A stretch of DNA of 64,000 nt from an uncultured Halomonas sp. Its GTDB lineage: Bacteria > Pseudomonadota > Gammaproteobacteria > Pseudomonadales > Halomonadaceae. The stretch covers positions 50,232 to 114,231 of the forward strand of contig NZ_CANLFS010000009.1 in the NCBI RefSeq assembly GCF_947490095.1, given 5' to 3'. The notes beneath the pieces were generated by a model. That model saw only the letters and a program-made list of their open reading frames with translations. It was not told the DNA's origin and did not search any database. Positions 39,450-48,051 of the stretch are shown here, in pieces (position 1 is the stretch's first letter; each line of letters begins with the position of its first letter). The translations under genes and the position numbers were made by a program.

Positions 39450-39656
39450 ATGAGCAATCATGTCTACAAGCATGTCGAGCTGACCGGCTCCTCCGAGGAA
39501 GGCATCCAGCAGGCCATCGAGAGCGCCATCGCCAAGGCCGGCAAGAGCCTGCACGATATGCGCTGGTTCGAGGTCCTCGATACCCGCGGCCATATCGAGC
39601 ATGGCCGGGTGCTGCATTGGCAGGTCACCATCAAGGTCGGCTTCACCCTGGACTGA
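39450..39656 (+). CDS. Dodecin family flavin-binding protein
   Basis: A 68-residue dodecin, a small dodecameric protein that stores or buffers flavins. The pattern [20 protein letters not shown], the tryptophan in [14 protein letters not shown] (flavin stacking) and the C-terminal strand [13 protein letters not shown] fit the family. GGAGG lies 4 nt before ATG 39450. It is embedded between rsmB and trkA behind a repeat-rich leader. Confidence 0.93.
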   Translation: MSNHVYKHVELTGSSEEGIQQAIESAIAKAGKSLHDMRWFEVLDTRGHIEHGRVLHWQVTIKVGFTLD

Positions 39657-39761
39657 TGGCCCGCCACCCTATCCTTCCCGTGGCGGCTGGTTTAGGCTAG
39701 CCGTCACGTGCTGCGGCGCACCAACCGGTGTTGCCCCTCGACCCAGCGGAACCCCCACGCG

Positions 39762-41135
39762 ATGAAGATCATCATTCTCGGCGCCGGCCAGGTCGGCGGC
39801 ACCCTGGCCGAACACCTGGCCCGCGAGGAGAACGACATCACCGTCGTCGACACCGACGGCAACAAGTTGCGCGAGCTTCACACCCGGCTCGACATTCGCA
39901 CCGTGACCGGCCCCGGCTCCTACCCCATGGTGCTGCGCCAGGCCGGCTGCGAGGACGCTGACATGCTGATCGCGGTGACCAGCCAGGACGAAGTCAACAT
40001 GATCGCCTGCCAGGTCGCCCACACCCTCTTTCGCACCCCGACCAAGATCGCCCGGGTGCGGGCGACCGCCTACCTGACTCGCCGCGGGCTGTTTGCCCAC
40101 GAAGCGGTACCCATCGATGTGCTGATCAGCCCCGAACAGGTGGTAACCGACCATATCCGCCGCCTGATCGAGTACCCCGGCGCCCTGCAGGTGCTGGAAT
40201 TCGCCGGCGGCCTGGTACAGCTGGTGGCGGTGAAGGCCATCTACGGCGGCCCCCTGGTGGGCCAGGACCTGGCCTTCCTGCGCCGCCATATGCCCAGCGT
40301 CGACACCCGGGTCGCGGCGATCTACCGCCGCAACCGCCCCATCATCCCCCGCGGCGATACCGTGATCGAGGCCGACGACGAGGTCTTCTTCATCGCCGCC
40401 CGACGCGATATCCGCGCGGTCATGAGTGAGCTGCGCCGCCTCGACCGCGACTTCCGTCGCGTCATGATCGCCGGCGGCGGCAATATCGGCGAGCGGCTCG
40501 CCGAACACCTCGAACACAGCCACCAGGTGAAGATCATCGAGCACGGCCTGGAGCGCTGCACGGTGCTCTCCGAGCGCCTCGACCGCACCGTCGTCCTCCA
40601 CGGCAGTGCCACCAGCAAGCGCCTTCTCGAGGAAGAGAATATCGAGGAGTGCGATATCTTCTGCGCCCTGACCAATGACGACGAGGTCAATATCATGTCG
40701 TCGATGCTGGCCAAGCGCATGGGCGCCAAGAAGGTGCTGACGCTGATCAACAACGCCGCCTACGTCGACCTGGTGCAGGGGGGCGAGATCGATATCGCCA
40801 TCTCGCCCCAGCAGGCCACCATCGGCAGCCTGCTGACCCATGTGCGGCGCGGTGATATCGTCAACGTCCACTCGCTGCGCCGCGGTGCCGCCGAGGCCAT
40901 CGAGGCCATCGCCCACGGCGATACCCAGTCATCCCGGGTGGTGGGACGCACCATCGGCGAGATCGACCTGCCACTGGGCTCCACCATCGGTGCCATCGTG
41001 CGCGGCAAGCAGGTGATGATCGCCCACGATGACGTGATGGTGGAGTCCGGCGACCATGTCATCCTGTTCGTGATCGACAAGCGCCGCATCCGTGATGTCG
41101 AGCGACTGTTCCAGGTCGGACTGACCTTCTTCTAA
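39762..41135 (+). CDS. trkA: Trk system potassium uptake regulator TrkA
   Basis: TrkA (457 residues) is the NAD/ATP-binding cytosolic gating subunit of Trk channels. It has two RCK units: Rossmann motifs [20 protein letters not shown] (residue 1) and [18 protein letters not shown] (about 233), each followed by a TrkA-C domain ([38 protein letters not shown]). ATG 39762 fits the family start. It lies 28 nt before trkH. Trk uptake is central to salt adaptation in halophiles. Confidence 0.97.
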   Translation: MKIIILGAGQVGGTLAEHLAREENDITVVDTDGNKLRELHTRLDIRTVTGPGSYPMVLRQAGCEDADMLIAVTSQDEVNMIACQVAHTLFRTPTKIARVRATAYLTRRGLFAHEAVPIDVLISPEQVVTDHIRRLIEYPGALQVLEFAGGLVQLVAVKAIYGGPLVGQDLAFLRRHMPSVDTRVAAIYRRNRPIIPRGDTVIEADDEVFFIAARRDIRAVMSELRRLDRDFRRVMIAGGGNIGERLAEHLEHSHQVKIIEHGLERCTVLSERLDRTVVLHGSATSKRLLEEENIEECDIFCALTNDDEVNIMSSMLAKRMGAKKVLTLINNAAYVDLVQGGEIDIAISPQQATIGSLLTHVRRGDIVNVHSLRRGAAEAIEAIAHGDTQSSRVVGRTIGEIDLPLGSTIGAIVRGKQVMIAHDDVMVESGDHVILFVIDKRRIRDVERLFQVGLTFF

Positions 41136-41163
41136 GAGCCTGCGACGCAAGGAGGGCCGTCCG

Positions 41164-42612
41164 ATGAGCCTGCGCATGACGCTGCGTATCCTGGGGCTGC
41201 TGCTGATGCTCTTCAGCCTGACCATGATGCCGCCGATCCTGATCTCACTGCTGTTCTCCGACGGCCAGTGGGGTGCCTTCGCCGTGGCCATCGGCATCAC
41301 CGTGGCGACCGGCGCAGTGATGTTTCTGCCCAATCGTCGTGCCCGCAAGGAGCTGCGTACCCGCGATGGCTTCTTGATCGCGGCACTATTCTGGAGCGTG
41401 CTCGCGCTGTTCGGCTCCCTGCCCCTGATGCTCACCGGCGAATCGGCACTCACGCTGACCGATGCGGTGTTCGAGTCCTTCTCGGGGCTGACCACCACCG
41501 GCGCCACCGTGATCACCGGCATCGACCACTTGCCCGAGTCGATCCTCTATTATCGCCAGCAGCTGCAGTGGCTGGGCGGCATGGGGATCGTGGTGCTGGC
41601 GGTGGCGATCCTGCCGACCCTCGGGGTCGGGGGCATGGCCCTCTATCGCACCGAGATCCCCGGCCCGCTCAAGGATTCCAAGCTGACCCCGCGCATCACC
41701 GAGACCGCCAAGGCGCTGTGGTACATCTATGCCTCGCTGACCATCGCCTGCATGCTCGCCTACATGGCCGCCGGCATGAACTGGTTCGACGCCCTGGGCC
41801 ACAGCTTTTCCACCATTGCCATTGGCGGCTTCTCTACCCACGATGCCAGCATCGGCTACTTCGACAGCGCCGCCATCGAGATGATCTGCGTGTTCTTCCT
41901 GATCGTTTCGGCGGTCAGCTTCAGCCTGCACTTCATCGCCTGGCGCGAGCGCAGTGTGCTGCACTACTTCGAGGATCCCGAGGCACGCTTCCTGCTGCTG
42001 TTTCTGGCGGGCCTGACCACCATCGCCGCCGTCTCGCTATGGCTCACCGGCACCTACGAAACTCAGCTGGGATTGCGCCATGCGCTGTTTCAGGTGGTCT
42101 CGGTGGCCACCACCACGGGCTTTGCCGTCACCGACTTCTCGCTGTGGCCCGGTGCGCTGCCCTTCCTGCTGTTCATGGCCGCCTTCGTGGGCGGCTGCTC
42201 GGGCTCCACCGGCGGCGGCATGAAGGTGATTCGCATCATCCTGATTCTCAAGCAGGGCATGCGGGAGGTGATGCGCCTGATCCACCCCAGCGCGGTGATC
42301 ACGGTGAAGATCGGCAGGGTGAGCGTGCCGGATGGCATCGCCCAGGCGGTATGGGGCTTCTTCTCTGCCTACGTGATGCTGTTCCTGCTGATGCTGGTGG
42401 GGGTGATGGCCACCGGGGTGGACCAGGTCACCGCCTGGTCCACGGTGGGCTCGGCGCTCAACAACCTGGGCCCGGCACTGGGCGAGGCCTCCGCCAACTA
42501 CGGTGACCTGCCAAGCCTGGCCAAGTGGATCCTGGTCATGGCCATGCTGCTGGGGCGCCTGGAGATCTTCACCGTGCTGGTGCTGTTCACCCCGGCCTTC
42601 TGGCGGCGCTAG
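41164..42612 (+). CDS. trkH: TrkH-type potassium channel/transporter
   Basis: A 482-residue membrane protein with four repeated M1-P-M2 units. The selectivity filters are visible as SGLTTTGATVITG, STIAIGGFSTHD, VSVATTTGFAVTDFS and (fourth) SALNNLGPALGEASANYG. The loop VGGCSGSTGGGMKVIRI joins the third unit's helices. With TrkA it forms the low-affinity K+ uptake system. Halomonas species may have two such subunits (TrkH and TrkI); which one this is cannot be told here. Confidence 0.95.
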   Translation: MSLRMTLRILGLLLMLFSLTMMPPILISLLFSDGQWGAFAVAIGITVATGAVMFLPNRRARKELRTRDGFLIAALFWSVLALFGSLPLMLTGESALTLTDAVFESFSGLTTTGATVITGIDHLPESILYYRQQLQWLGGMGIVVLAVAILPTLGVGGMALYRTEIPGPLKDSKLTPRITETAKALWYIYASLTIACMLAYMAAGMNWFDALGHSFSTIAIGGFSTHDASIGYFDSAAIEMICVFFLIVSAVSFSLHFIAWRERSVLHYFEDPEARFLLLFLAGLTTIAAVSLWLTGTYETQLGLRHALFQVVSVATTTGFAVTDFSLWPGALPFLLFMAAFVGGCSGSTGGGMKVIRIILILKQGMREVMRLIHPSAVITVKIGRVSVPDGIAQAVWGFFSAYVMLFLLMLVGVMATGVDQVTAWSTVGSALNNLGPALGEASANYGDLPSLAKWILVMAMLLGRLEIFTVLVLFTPAFWRR

Positions 42613-42666
42613 CCGCGTCGAGACGCCGAACCATGGCATAGAGCCCCGGGGCCAGGCGCAGGAGGT

Positions 42667-42695
42667 TTGGCCCGCCAGGGGCGTTCGTGGATAAT
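42667..42695 (+). promoter_or_regulatory. Promoter of the TraB-family gene
   Basis: TTGGCC (42667-42672) and GATAAT (42690-42695) are 17 nt apart in the 114-nt trkH-traB gap. Confidence 0.6.
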
Positions 42696-42726
42696 TGACC
42701 CCCTCACTTCTTCGAATCGAGCCCCC

Positions 42727-43959
42727 ATGACCGAGACCCAGGCCCCGACCCGCCCGGACGATACCACCAGCGGCCCCCAGCGGGTCCTGCAAGTCGGCGA
42801 GACCCGCTACACCCTGCTCGGCACCGCCCACGTCTCCGCCGAGAGCGCCGAGGACGTGCGCCGACTGATCCGCTCGGGCGACTTCGATGCCGTGGCCATT
42901 GAGCTGTGCGACTCCCGCCACCATAGCCTTACCAATCCCGATGCACTGGCCGAGCAGGACCTGTTCCAGGTCTTCCGCCAGGGCAAGGCCGGCGTGGTGG
43001 CGGCCAGCCTGGCACTGGGCGCCTTCCAGCAACGCCTGGCCGACCAGTCCGGCATCGAGCCCGGCGCCGAGATGCGTGCCGCCCTGGAGGAATCCCGGCG
43101 GGCGGAGCTACCGCTGCTGCTGATCGACCGCGACGTGGGCATCACTCTCAAGCGGATCTATCACAACGTCCCCTGGTGGCAACGCTTCTCGCTGTTCTCG
43201 GGGCTATTGGGTAGCGTGCTGTCGCGCCAGGAGGTCTCCGCCGAGGAGGTCGAGCGCCTCAAGGAAGGCGATGTGCTGGAGTCCACCTTCAACGAATTCG
43301 CCGCCGAGTCCGAGCGCCTGTACACCCCGCTGATCAGCGAGCGTGACCGCTATATGGTGCTGCGCCTGGCCGAGGAGGCCGCGCCGGGGCGCTACCGCCA
43401 TGTGCTGGTGGTCATCGGCGCGGGCCATATGAAGGGAATGGCCGACCACTTCGGAGACGAGCTGCCATCGCAGCCGACGCAGGAGCGCCAGCGGCTCGAG
43501 GCCACGCCGCCCCCGTCGAAGATCTGGAAGGCACTGCCCTGGTTGATCACCGCCCTGGTGCTTACCGGCTTCGCCATCGGCTTCTCGCGCAATACCGGCC
43601 TGGGCTGGCAGCTGGTGGCGGAGTGGTTCTTGATCAACGGCGTGCTCTCGGCGGGGGCCACCCTGGTGGCCCTGGCCCACCCGCTCACGGTCATAGCCAC
43701 CTTCTTCGCCGCGCCCCTCACCTCGCTCAATCCCACCATCGGCGCCGGCTTCGTGGCGGCGGGTGTGGAGCTCTACCTGCGCAAGCCCAAGGTGCGTGAC
43801 TTCTCCACGCTGCGCCACGATGTGACCCACCTCAAGGGATGGTGGCACAACCGAGTCTCGCGCACCCTGCTGGTGTTTCTGACCGCCACCCTGGGATCCG
43901 CCGCCGGTACCTGGATCGCCGGCTTCCGCATCGCCGGAACCCTCTTCGGCACCGCCTGA
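42727..43959 (+). CDS. TraB/PrgY family membrane protein
   Basis: A 410-residue protein of the TraB/PrgY (Tiki-like) family. The N-terminal cytosolic part has the GTAHVSAES motif and IELCDSRHHSL; a second motif GAGHMKGMADHF lies near residue 236. Four C-terminal hydrophobic segments follow from about 265 (ALPWLITALVLTGFAIGF, WFLINGVLSAGATLVAL and others). In enterococci PrgY limits pheromone activity, but in proteobacteria the role is unknown; a metallopeptidase-like activity has been suggested from the GxxH and Glu motifs. Confidence 0.88.
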   Translation: MTETQAPTRPDDTTSGPQRVLQVGETRYTLLGTAHVSAESAEDVRRLIRSGDFDAVAIELCDSRHHSLTNPDALAEQDLFQVFRQGKAGVVAASLALGAFQQRLADQSGIEPGAEMRAALEESRRAELPLLLIDRDVGITLKRIYHNVPWWQRFSLFSGLLGSVLSRQEVSAEEVERLKEGDVLESTFNEFAAESERLYTPLISERDRYMVLRLAEEAAPGRYRHVLVVIGAGHMKGMADHFGDELPSQPTQERQRLEATPPPSKIWKALPWLITALVLTGFAIGFSRNTGLGWQLVAEWFLINGVLSAGATLVALAHPLTVIATFFAAPLTSLNPTIGAGFVAAGVELYLRKPKVRDFSTLRHDVTHLKGWWHNRVSRTLLVFLTATLGSAAGTWIAGFRIAGTLFGTA

Positions 43960-44799
43960 TCACTCCCCCTTGCGCGCCAGCAGGCGTCGCATCGCCGCCG
44001 TCGGCGTCTTGATCTTCTCGAAGCGGCGGCTGGCGGCATAGCTATCGTTGAAGGCGTCGAAGTAGTCATCCAGCGCCAGGGCGGCATCCCCGTCGCCGCC
44101 CTGGCGCAGCAACTCGGCGGCCACCTCGGCGGTACACAGATGGGAGGCAGAGGCGGGCTTGCGCAGCCGATAGCGCGTCAGCCGCTCGGTGCGCAACGGC
44201 AGCACCGGCAGGGCATCCAGGTAGGGGCTCTTGCGGAAGATACGCCGCGCCTGGCGCCAGGTGCCATCGAGCAGCAGATACACCGGAATGCGACCCGCCG
44301 CCCGGATGTCGGTGACGGTGTCGATGCCCACCACCCGCTCGGCATAATCCGGCTGGTCGTCGGGAAAGACCACGAAGGGCGCGAAACGCGGGTCTTCCAG
44401 CAGCGCCAGCAGGCGCTTATCCGGCGCGGTGCGATACCAGGTGAAGACCTCGGTATCGGGTAATACATCGCGGATCAGCCGCCCGGTGTTGGTGGGCTTG
44501 AAGTGTTCCATGGAGTGGGTCAGCAACCACACCCGGGCCCCGCTCTCGGCGTCGACCGCATAGGGGCAGAGGCAGTTGAGCATGGGCAGGTTGCACCCCG
44601 GGCAACGCTCGACAAAGCTGCCGCGGGCCTTGAACTCACGGCGCGGCGGCCGCGTGTCGCCGGTGTCCGGGGCGTGGCCCAGCCCGGGGCCAGGGGCATC
44701 GGCAGCGTCGCTATCAAGGGCCTCCGATACGGGGGCGTGGAGAGAATCGTCCTGCATGATGGCCTGTCCGGGGGTAAAAGCGGGCGCGTAGTCTAGCAT
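43960..44799 (-). CDS. tapT: DTW domain tRNA-uridine aminocarboxypropyltransferase
   Basis: A 279-residue DTW-domain protein like E. coli TapT (YfiP), which makes acp3U47 in tRNAs. The namesake motif is in YLLLDGTWRQARRIF; a zinc-like cysteine group CPGCNLPMLNCLCPY (C-X2-C...C-X-C) precedes it. The first 55 or so residues are low-complexity and not conserved. The start at 44799 has GAGG upstream and lies 12 nt after cobB; an alternative Met at 44757 removes 14 residues. Confidence 0.88.
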   Translation of the reverse strand: MLDYAPAFTPGQAIMQDDSLHAPVSEALDSDAADAPGPGLGHAPDTGDTRPPRREFKARGSFVERCPGCNLPMLNCLCPYAVDAESGARVWLLTHSMEHFKPTNTGRLIRDVLPDTEVFTWYRTAPDKRLLALLEDPRFAPFVVFPDDQPDYAERVVGIDTVTDIRAAGRIPVYLLLDGTWRQARRIFRKSPYLDALPVLPLRTERLTRYRLRKPASASHLCTAEVAAELLRQGGDGDAALALDDYFDAFNDSYAASRRFEKIKTPTAAMRRLLARKGE

Positions 44800-44811
44800 G
44801 CTCCGGGCGCC

Positions 44812-45549
44812 TCACTCCTCCAGCAGCGCCTCGGGCACCCAGAGCCTCCCCTCGCGCTTCCAGTGGGACACCAGGGCCGGCACCCCCTTGCCGGCGGGCT
44901 GGCTGAGCCGCCCCACCCCCGGGGGCGCCAGCGCCCCGGCCTCGGGGTCGACCAGCACGCACCCGGCCGTGAAAGGAGCGTGCTGAAGCAGCGAGGCGGC
45001 CGGCATCACCGCAAGCGAGGTACCCACCACCAGCACCAGGTCGGCGTCGGCAACCGTCTCGCAGGCATCGAGAAAGTGGGGTACCTCCTCGCCGAACCAG
45101 ACCACATCGGGCCTGAGTTGGCTGCCCTTGTCACAGACATCGCCCAGTTCGATGCCGCCCCGGGGCAGCGGATAGTGCATGCGATGGTCCACCGTGGAGC
45201 GCGCCTTGAGGATCTCGCCGTGCAGATGCAGGACATGGCGGGAGCCGGCCCTCTCATGCAGGTCGTCGATGTTCTGGGTGATGATGCTGACCCGGAAACC
45301 CTGCTGCTCCAGCGTCGCCAGGGCCCGGTGGGCGGCATTGGGACGCGCCCGACGCACCTGCTCCCGGCGCGCATTGTAGAAGGCCAGCACCCGGGCCGGG
45401 TCGCGCCGCCAGCCACCCGGGGTCGCCACTTCCTCGACGGGGTGATTGGCCCACAGGCCGTCCGTGGCACGAAATGTCTGAATACCGCTCTCGGCACTGA
45501 TCCCCGCCCCCGTGAGCACCACCAGGTGCGGGGCACGCTGCTCTGTCAT
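44812..45549 (-). CDS. cobB: Sir2-family NAD-dependent protein deacylase without zinc cysteines
   Basis: A 245-residue sirtuin. Core motifs: GAGISAESGIQTFRATDGLW, ITQNIDDLHERAGS, catalytic HLHGEIL and VGTSLAVMPAA. The Tyr and Arg of FYNARREQV match the E. coli CobB residues linked to succinyl-lysine removal. The four-cysteine zinc ribbon present in E. coli CobB (C-x-x...C-x-C-C) is missing: between HGE and PDVVWFGE there is a single Cys. The fold must be stabilised another way. It is in line with aceK, a STAS-like gene and tapT. Confidence 0.9.
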   Translation of the reverse strand: MTEQRAPHLVVLTGAGISAESGIQTFRATDGLWANHPVEEVATPGGWRRDPARVLAFYNARREQVRRARPNAAHRALATLEQQGFRVSIITQNIDDLHERAGSRHVLHLHGEILKARSTVDHRMHYPLPRGGIELGDVCDKGSQLRPDVVWFGEEVPHFLDACETVADADLVLVVGTSLAVMPAASLLQHAPFTAGCVLVDPEAGALAPPGVGRLSQPAGKGVPALVSHWKREGRLWVPEALLEE

Positions 45550-45624
45550 TCACCACCTCTCGCCACTGACTGTATCGAAAACTACCATCTTCAGGCAGTC
45601 ATCGACCAGCGGCCGCGAGCCGGC

Positions 45625-46044
45625 TCAGGCACCATGATAGCCATCCTCTTCGGGGCTATCGTGGGCGCCCGTGGGAAGTTCGGCGGCCCAGGCCATGGCG
45701 GTGGCGTGATCGTGCCGGGCAAAGGTGTGGATCTCCACCGAGCGAAAGAGGCGGTCCTCCAGATGGGCGACGTGCTTGAGCCAGGCCTGGTCGGTGACCA
45801 CCGCCGCACGATGGTAACGCTCGAGATCGCCGAGCTGGGTCAGGCCATAGCCGACATCCTTGAGCAGCGCACCGAGGGTCATCCAGCGCAGGTCGTCGAT
45901 GATGACGACCAGGCTGACCAGGGGCTGATCTTGCTTGGTGGCCTCGATGGCGTCGATGGCATGCTGCAGCTCACTTGCCGTTACCACCCCGCCCACCTTC
46001 ATCGCCACGACATGCTCTGCCGAGTGGGTAATCAGGTCCAGCAT
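45625..46044 (-). CDS. STAS/SpoIIAA-like domain protein
   Basis: A 139-residue single-domain SpoIIAA-like (DUF3478) protein. The beta-alpha pattern includes VVAMKVGGVVTASELQHAID, PLVSLVVIIDDLRWM and the C-terminal SVEIHTFARHDHATAMAWA. Relatives resemble lipid-binding or anti-anti-sigma folds, with no proven role. The start at 46044 has AAGGAG 6 nt upstream. It lies between aceK and cobB, same strand. Confidence 0.85.
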   Translation of the reverse strand: MLDLITHSAEHVVAMKVGGVVTASELQHAIDAIEATKQDQPLVSLVVIIDDLRWMTLGALLKDVGYGLTQLGDLERYHRAAVVTDQAWLKHVAHLEDRLFRSVEIHTFARHDHATAMAWAAELPTGAHDSPEEDGYHGA

Positions 46045-46129
46045 GAGATTCTCCTTGGGTTGCCGCAGAGAGTTGCCCCGGCCCCTCGCCAAGGGTTTCA
46101 TGCCCTCAGCATAGCTTGTCCCATCCGGG

Positions 46130-47875
46130 CTAGTGCATCAGGCCATTACCCTCGTTGCCGCAAAAGCGCTGCTTGTTGCGATAGGGATAGACATCGATGA
46201 CTCGGCCATCGTGAATCGCCTGCTGCACGCCCTTCCAGTAGTCGGCATCGAACAGCTCCGGGTGGAGTCGATAGAAGAGTTTGCGCAGGCCAATATCGGC
46301 AAACAGGAAGGGGCCGAATTCCTCGGGGAAGATATCGTTGGGTCCCACCGAGTACCAGGGCTCATCGGCCAGCTCCTGTTCGGGATAGAGCGGCTCGGGG
46401 ATATGCCGGAAGTGGCACTCGGTGAGGTAGCACACCTCGTCATAGTCGTAGAACACCACCCGCCCATGGCGGGTCACCCCGAAGTTCTTGAGCAGCATGT
46501 CCCCGGGGAAGATATTGGCGGCGGCCATCTGCTTGATGGCGTTGCCGTAGTCCTTGAGAACCGCCCGGGTCTCGGCCTCGTCGCACTGCCCGAGATAGAG
46601 GTTGAGCGGCGTCATCATGCGCTCGGTATAGCAGTGCCGGATGACCACCTTGTCGCCCCGCAGAGAGACCGTGGAGGGGGCCACCTCCAGCAGGTGTTCC
46701 AGGCATTCGGGGGCGAAGTGGTCCCGGCGAGCGATAAAGTTGGAGAACTCCTGGGTATCCGCCAGGCGCCCCACTCGATCATGCAACTTGACCAGCTGGT
46801 ACTTCTCGCGGACGTTGTCACGGCTCATCGACTTGGAGGGGTCGAAGCGGTCCTTGATGATCTTGAACACGGTGCGATACGAGGGCAGCACGAACACCGC
46901 CATCACCATGCCCCGCACCCCGGGGGCGATGATAAAGCGATCGTCGCGGCGTGCCACCTGCTGATTGAGGCCACGAAAGAACTCGGTCTTGCCGTGCTTG
47001 AAGAAACCGATGGCGGCATAGAGCTCGCCCGCCGGCTTGTCGGGCATCAGCCCCTGCAGGTAGTGCACGAACTCGCTGGGGACGACGACCTTGACCTGAA
47101 AGTAGACGCGGGTAAACGAGAAGATGATCGACACCTCGTCGGGCTCGATCAGCACGGTGTCCAGGTAGAGTCCCGCCCCCTCGTCGTGAAGCACCGGCAA
47201 CACCAGCGGCACCTGCTCGCCGCCGCCCAGTACCCGACCGACGAGATAGGCTCCCTTGTTGCGGTAGAAGACGCTCTTGATCAGCTCGATCTCGGCCTCG
47301 GGATCATCGCGGATGGCGTCGGGCAGCAGCTCCCGAAGCGCCTCGGCCCCTTGTTCGGCGTCCCCTTCCGGGTCGATAAACCCCGTCTCCAGTCGCGTCT
47401 CATCCAGCGCCCAGCGCAGCCCGGCGACCCAGTCGCCCTGCACCCGGACACGGCGGCACAGGGTCAGGCCCGAATGGCGTGCCGCCCTCTCCCGCGAGCG
47501 ATAGACAAACATCCAGTCATTACGGATATGGCGGTGATGGAAGAGTGCGCAGAACATCGAGTTGAAGTAGGTCTCGGCCAGTTCGTAATCCAGTCGCTGG
47601 TCGACCAGCTTGGCATAGTGAGTACGCGCCTCGCGCCACCGCTCGCAGTCGGTCAGCACCTCCTGGCTGAAGCCGCGCCGCAACCGGTCGAGGGTGCTCT
47701 GGACCTTCTCCTCGTAGAGGTTGATGCGCTCCGCGGCGGCCTGCTGAGCCTCGCGCCATGCCGCCTCGGCGAATCGCCGGCTGGCATCCGCGGTAATGGC
47801 CTTGAAGCGTGAACGGTATTCATCGAAACAATGCAGGATGGTGGCGGCAAGGCGATAGGAGGGGGAAAGCGGCAT
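46130..47875 (-). CDS. aceK: Isocitrate dehydrogenase kinase/phosphatase
   Basis: AceK (581 residues, family length about 580) phosphorylates and dephosphorylates isocitrate dehydrogenase, steering carbon into the glyoxylate bypass during growth on acetate. The regulatory N-terminus is followed by a kinase-like domain with the phosphate-binding loop HGKTEFFRGL and catalytic DYDEVCYLTECHFRHIP, where DYDE holds the DFG-like aspartate. ICDH and aceA/aceB are not in the window. It heads aceK-STAS-cobB-tapT. Confidence 0.96.
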   Translation of the reverse strand: MPLSPSYRLAATILHCFDEYRSRFKAITADASRRFAEAAWREAQQAAAERINLYEEKVQSTLDRLRRGFSQEVLTDCERWREARTHYAKLVDQRLDYELAETYFNSMFCALFHHRHIRNDWMFVYRSRERAARHSGLTLCRRVRVQGDWVAGLRWALDETRLETGFIDPEGDAEQGAEALRELLPDAIRDDPEAEIELIKSVFYRNKGAYLVGRVLGGGEQVPLVLPVLHDEGAGLYLDTVLIEPDEVSIIFSFTRVYFQVKVVVPSEFVHYLQGLMPDKPAGELYAAIGFFKHGKTEFFRGLNQQVARRDDRFIIAPGVRGMVMAVFVLPSYRTVFKIIKDRFDPSKSMSRDNVREKYQLVKLHDRVGRLADTQEFSNFIARRDHFAPECLEHLLEVAPSTVSLRGDKVVIRHCYTERMMTPLNLYLGQCDEAETRAVLKDYGNAIKQMAAANIFPGDMLLKNFGVTRHGRVVFYDYDEVCYLTECHFRHIPEPLYPEQELADEPWYSVGPNDIFPEEFGPFLFADIGLRKLFYRLHPELFDADYWKGVQQAIHDGRVIDVYPYRNKQRFCGNEGNGLMH

Positions 47876-47971
47876 GAATGGCTCCGGACGCTATCGGGCA
47901 GGACGACAGCCTGACCCAATTCCTGCGCCGCGACGAGCAGACCATGGTGGCAGGCGGTAGCGACTTTTGCC

Positions 47972-48001
47972 TTGCCTCAATCAGGACCTTTTCGGTACTA
48001 T
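47972..48001 (+). promoter_or_regulatory. Candidate promoter of the CDF transporter gene
   Basis: TTGCCT (47972-47977) and TACTAT (47996-48001) are 18 nt apart, about 50 nt before ATG 48052. The AT-rich patch AGGCCATATTGCCTAT follows. No named regulator site is recognised. Confidence 0.45.
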
Positions 48002-48051
48002 TTAGGCCATATTGCCTATACAACTTCCAGGAAGACCTCCCGGACTCGACC

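Noticed and set aside
46133..47812. A 559-codon open frame on plus opposite aceK
   Set aside because: Shadow frame of aceK; no ribosome binding site and no family similarity.
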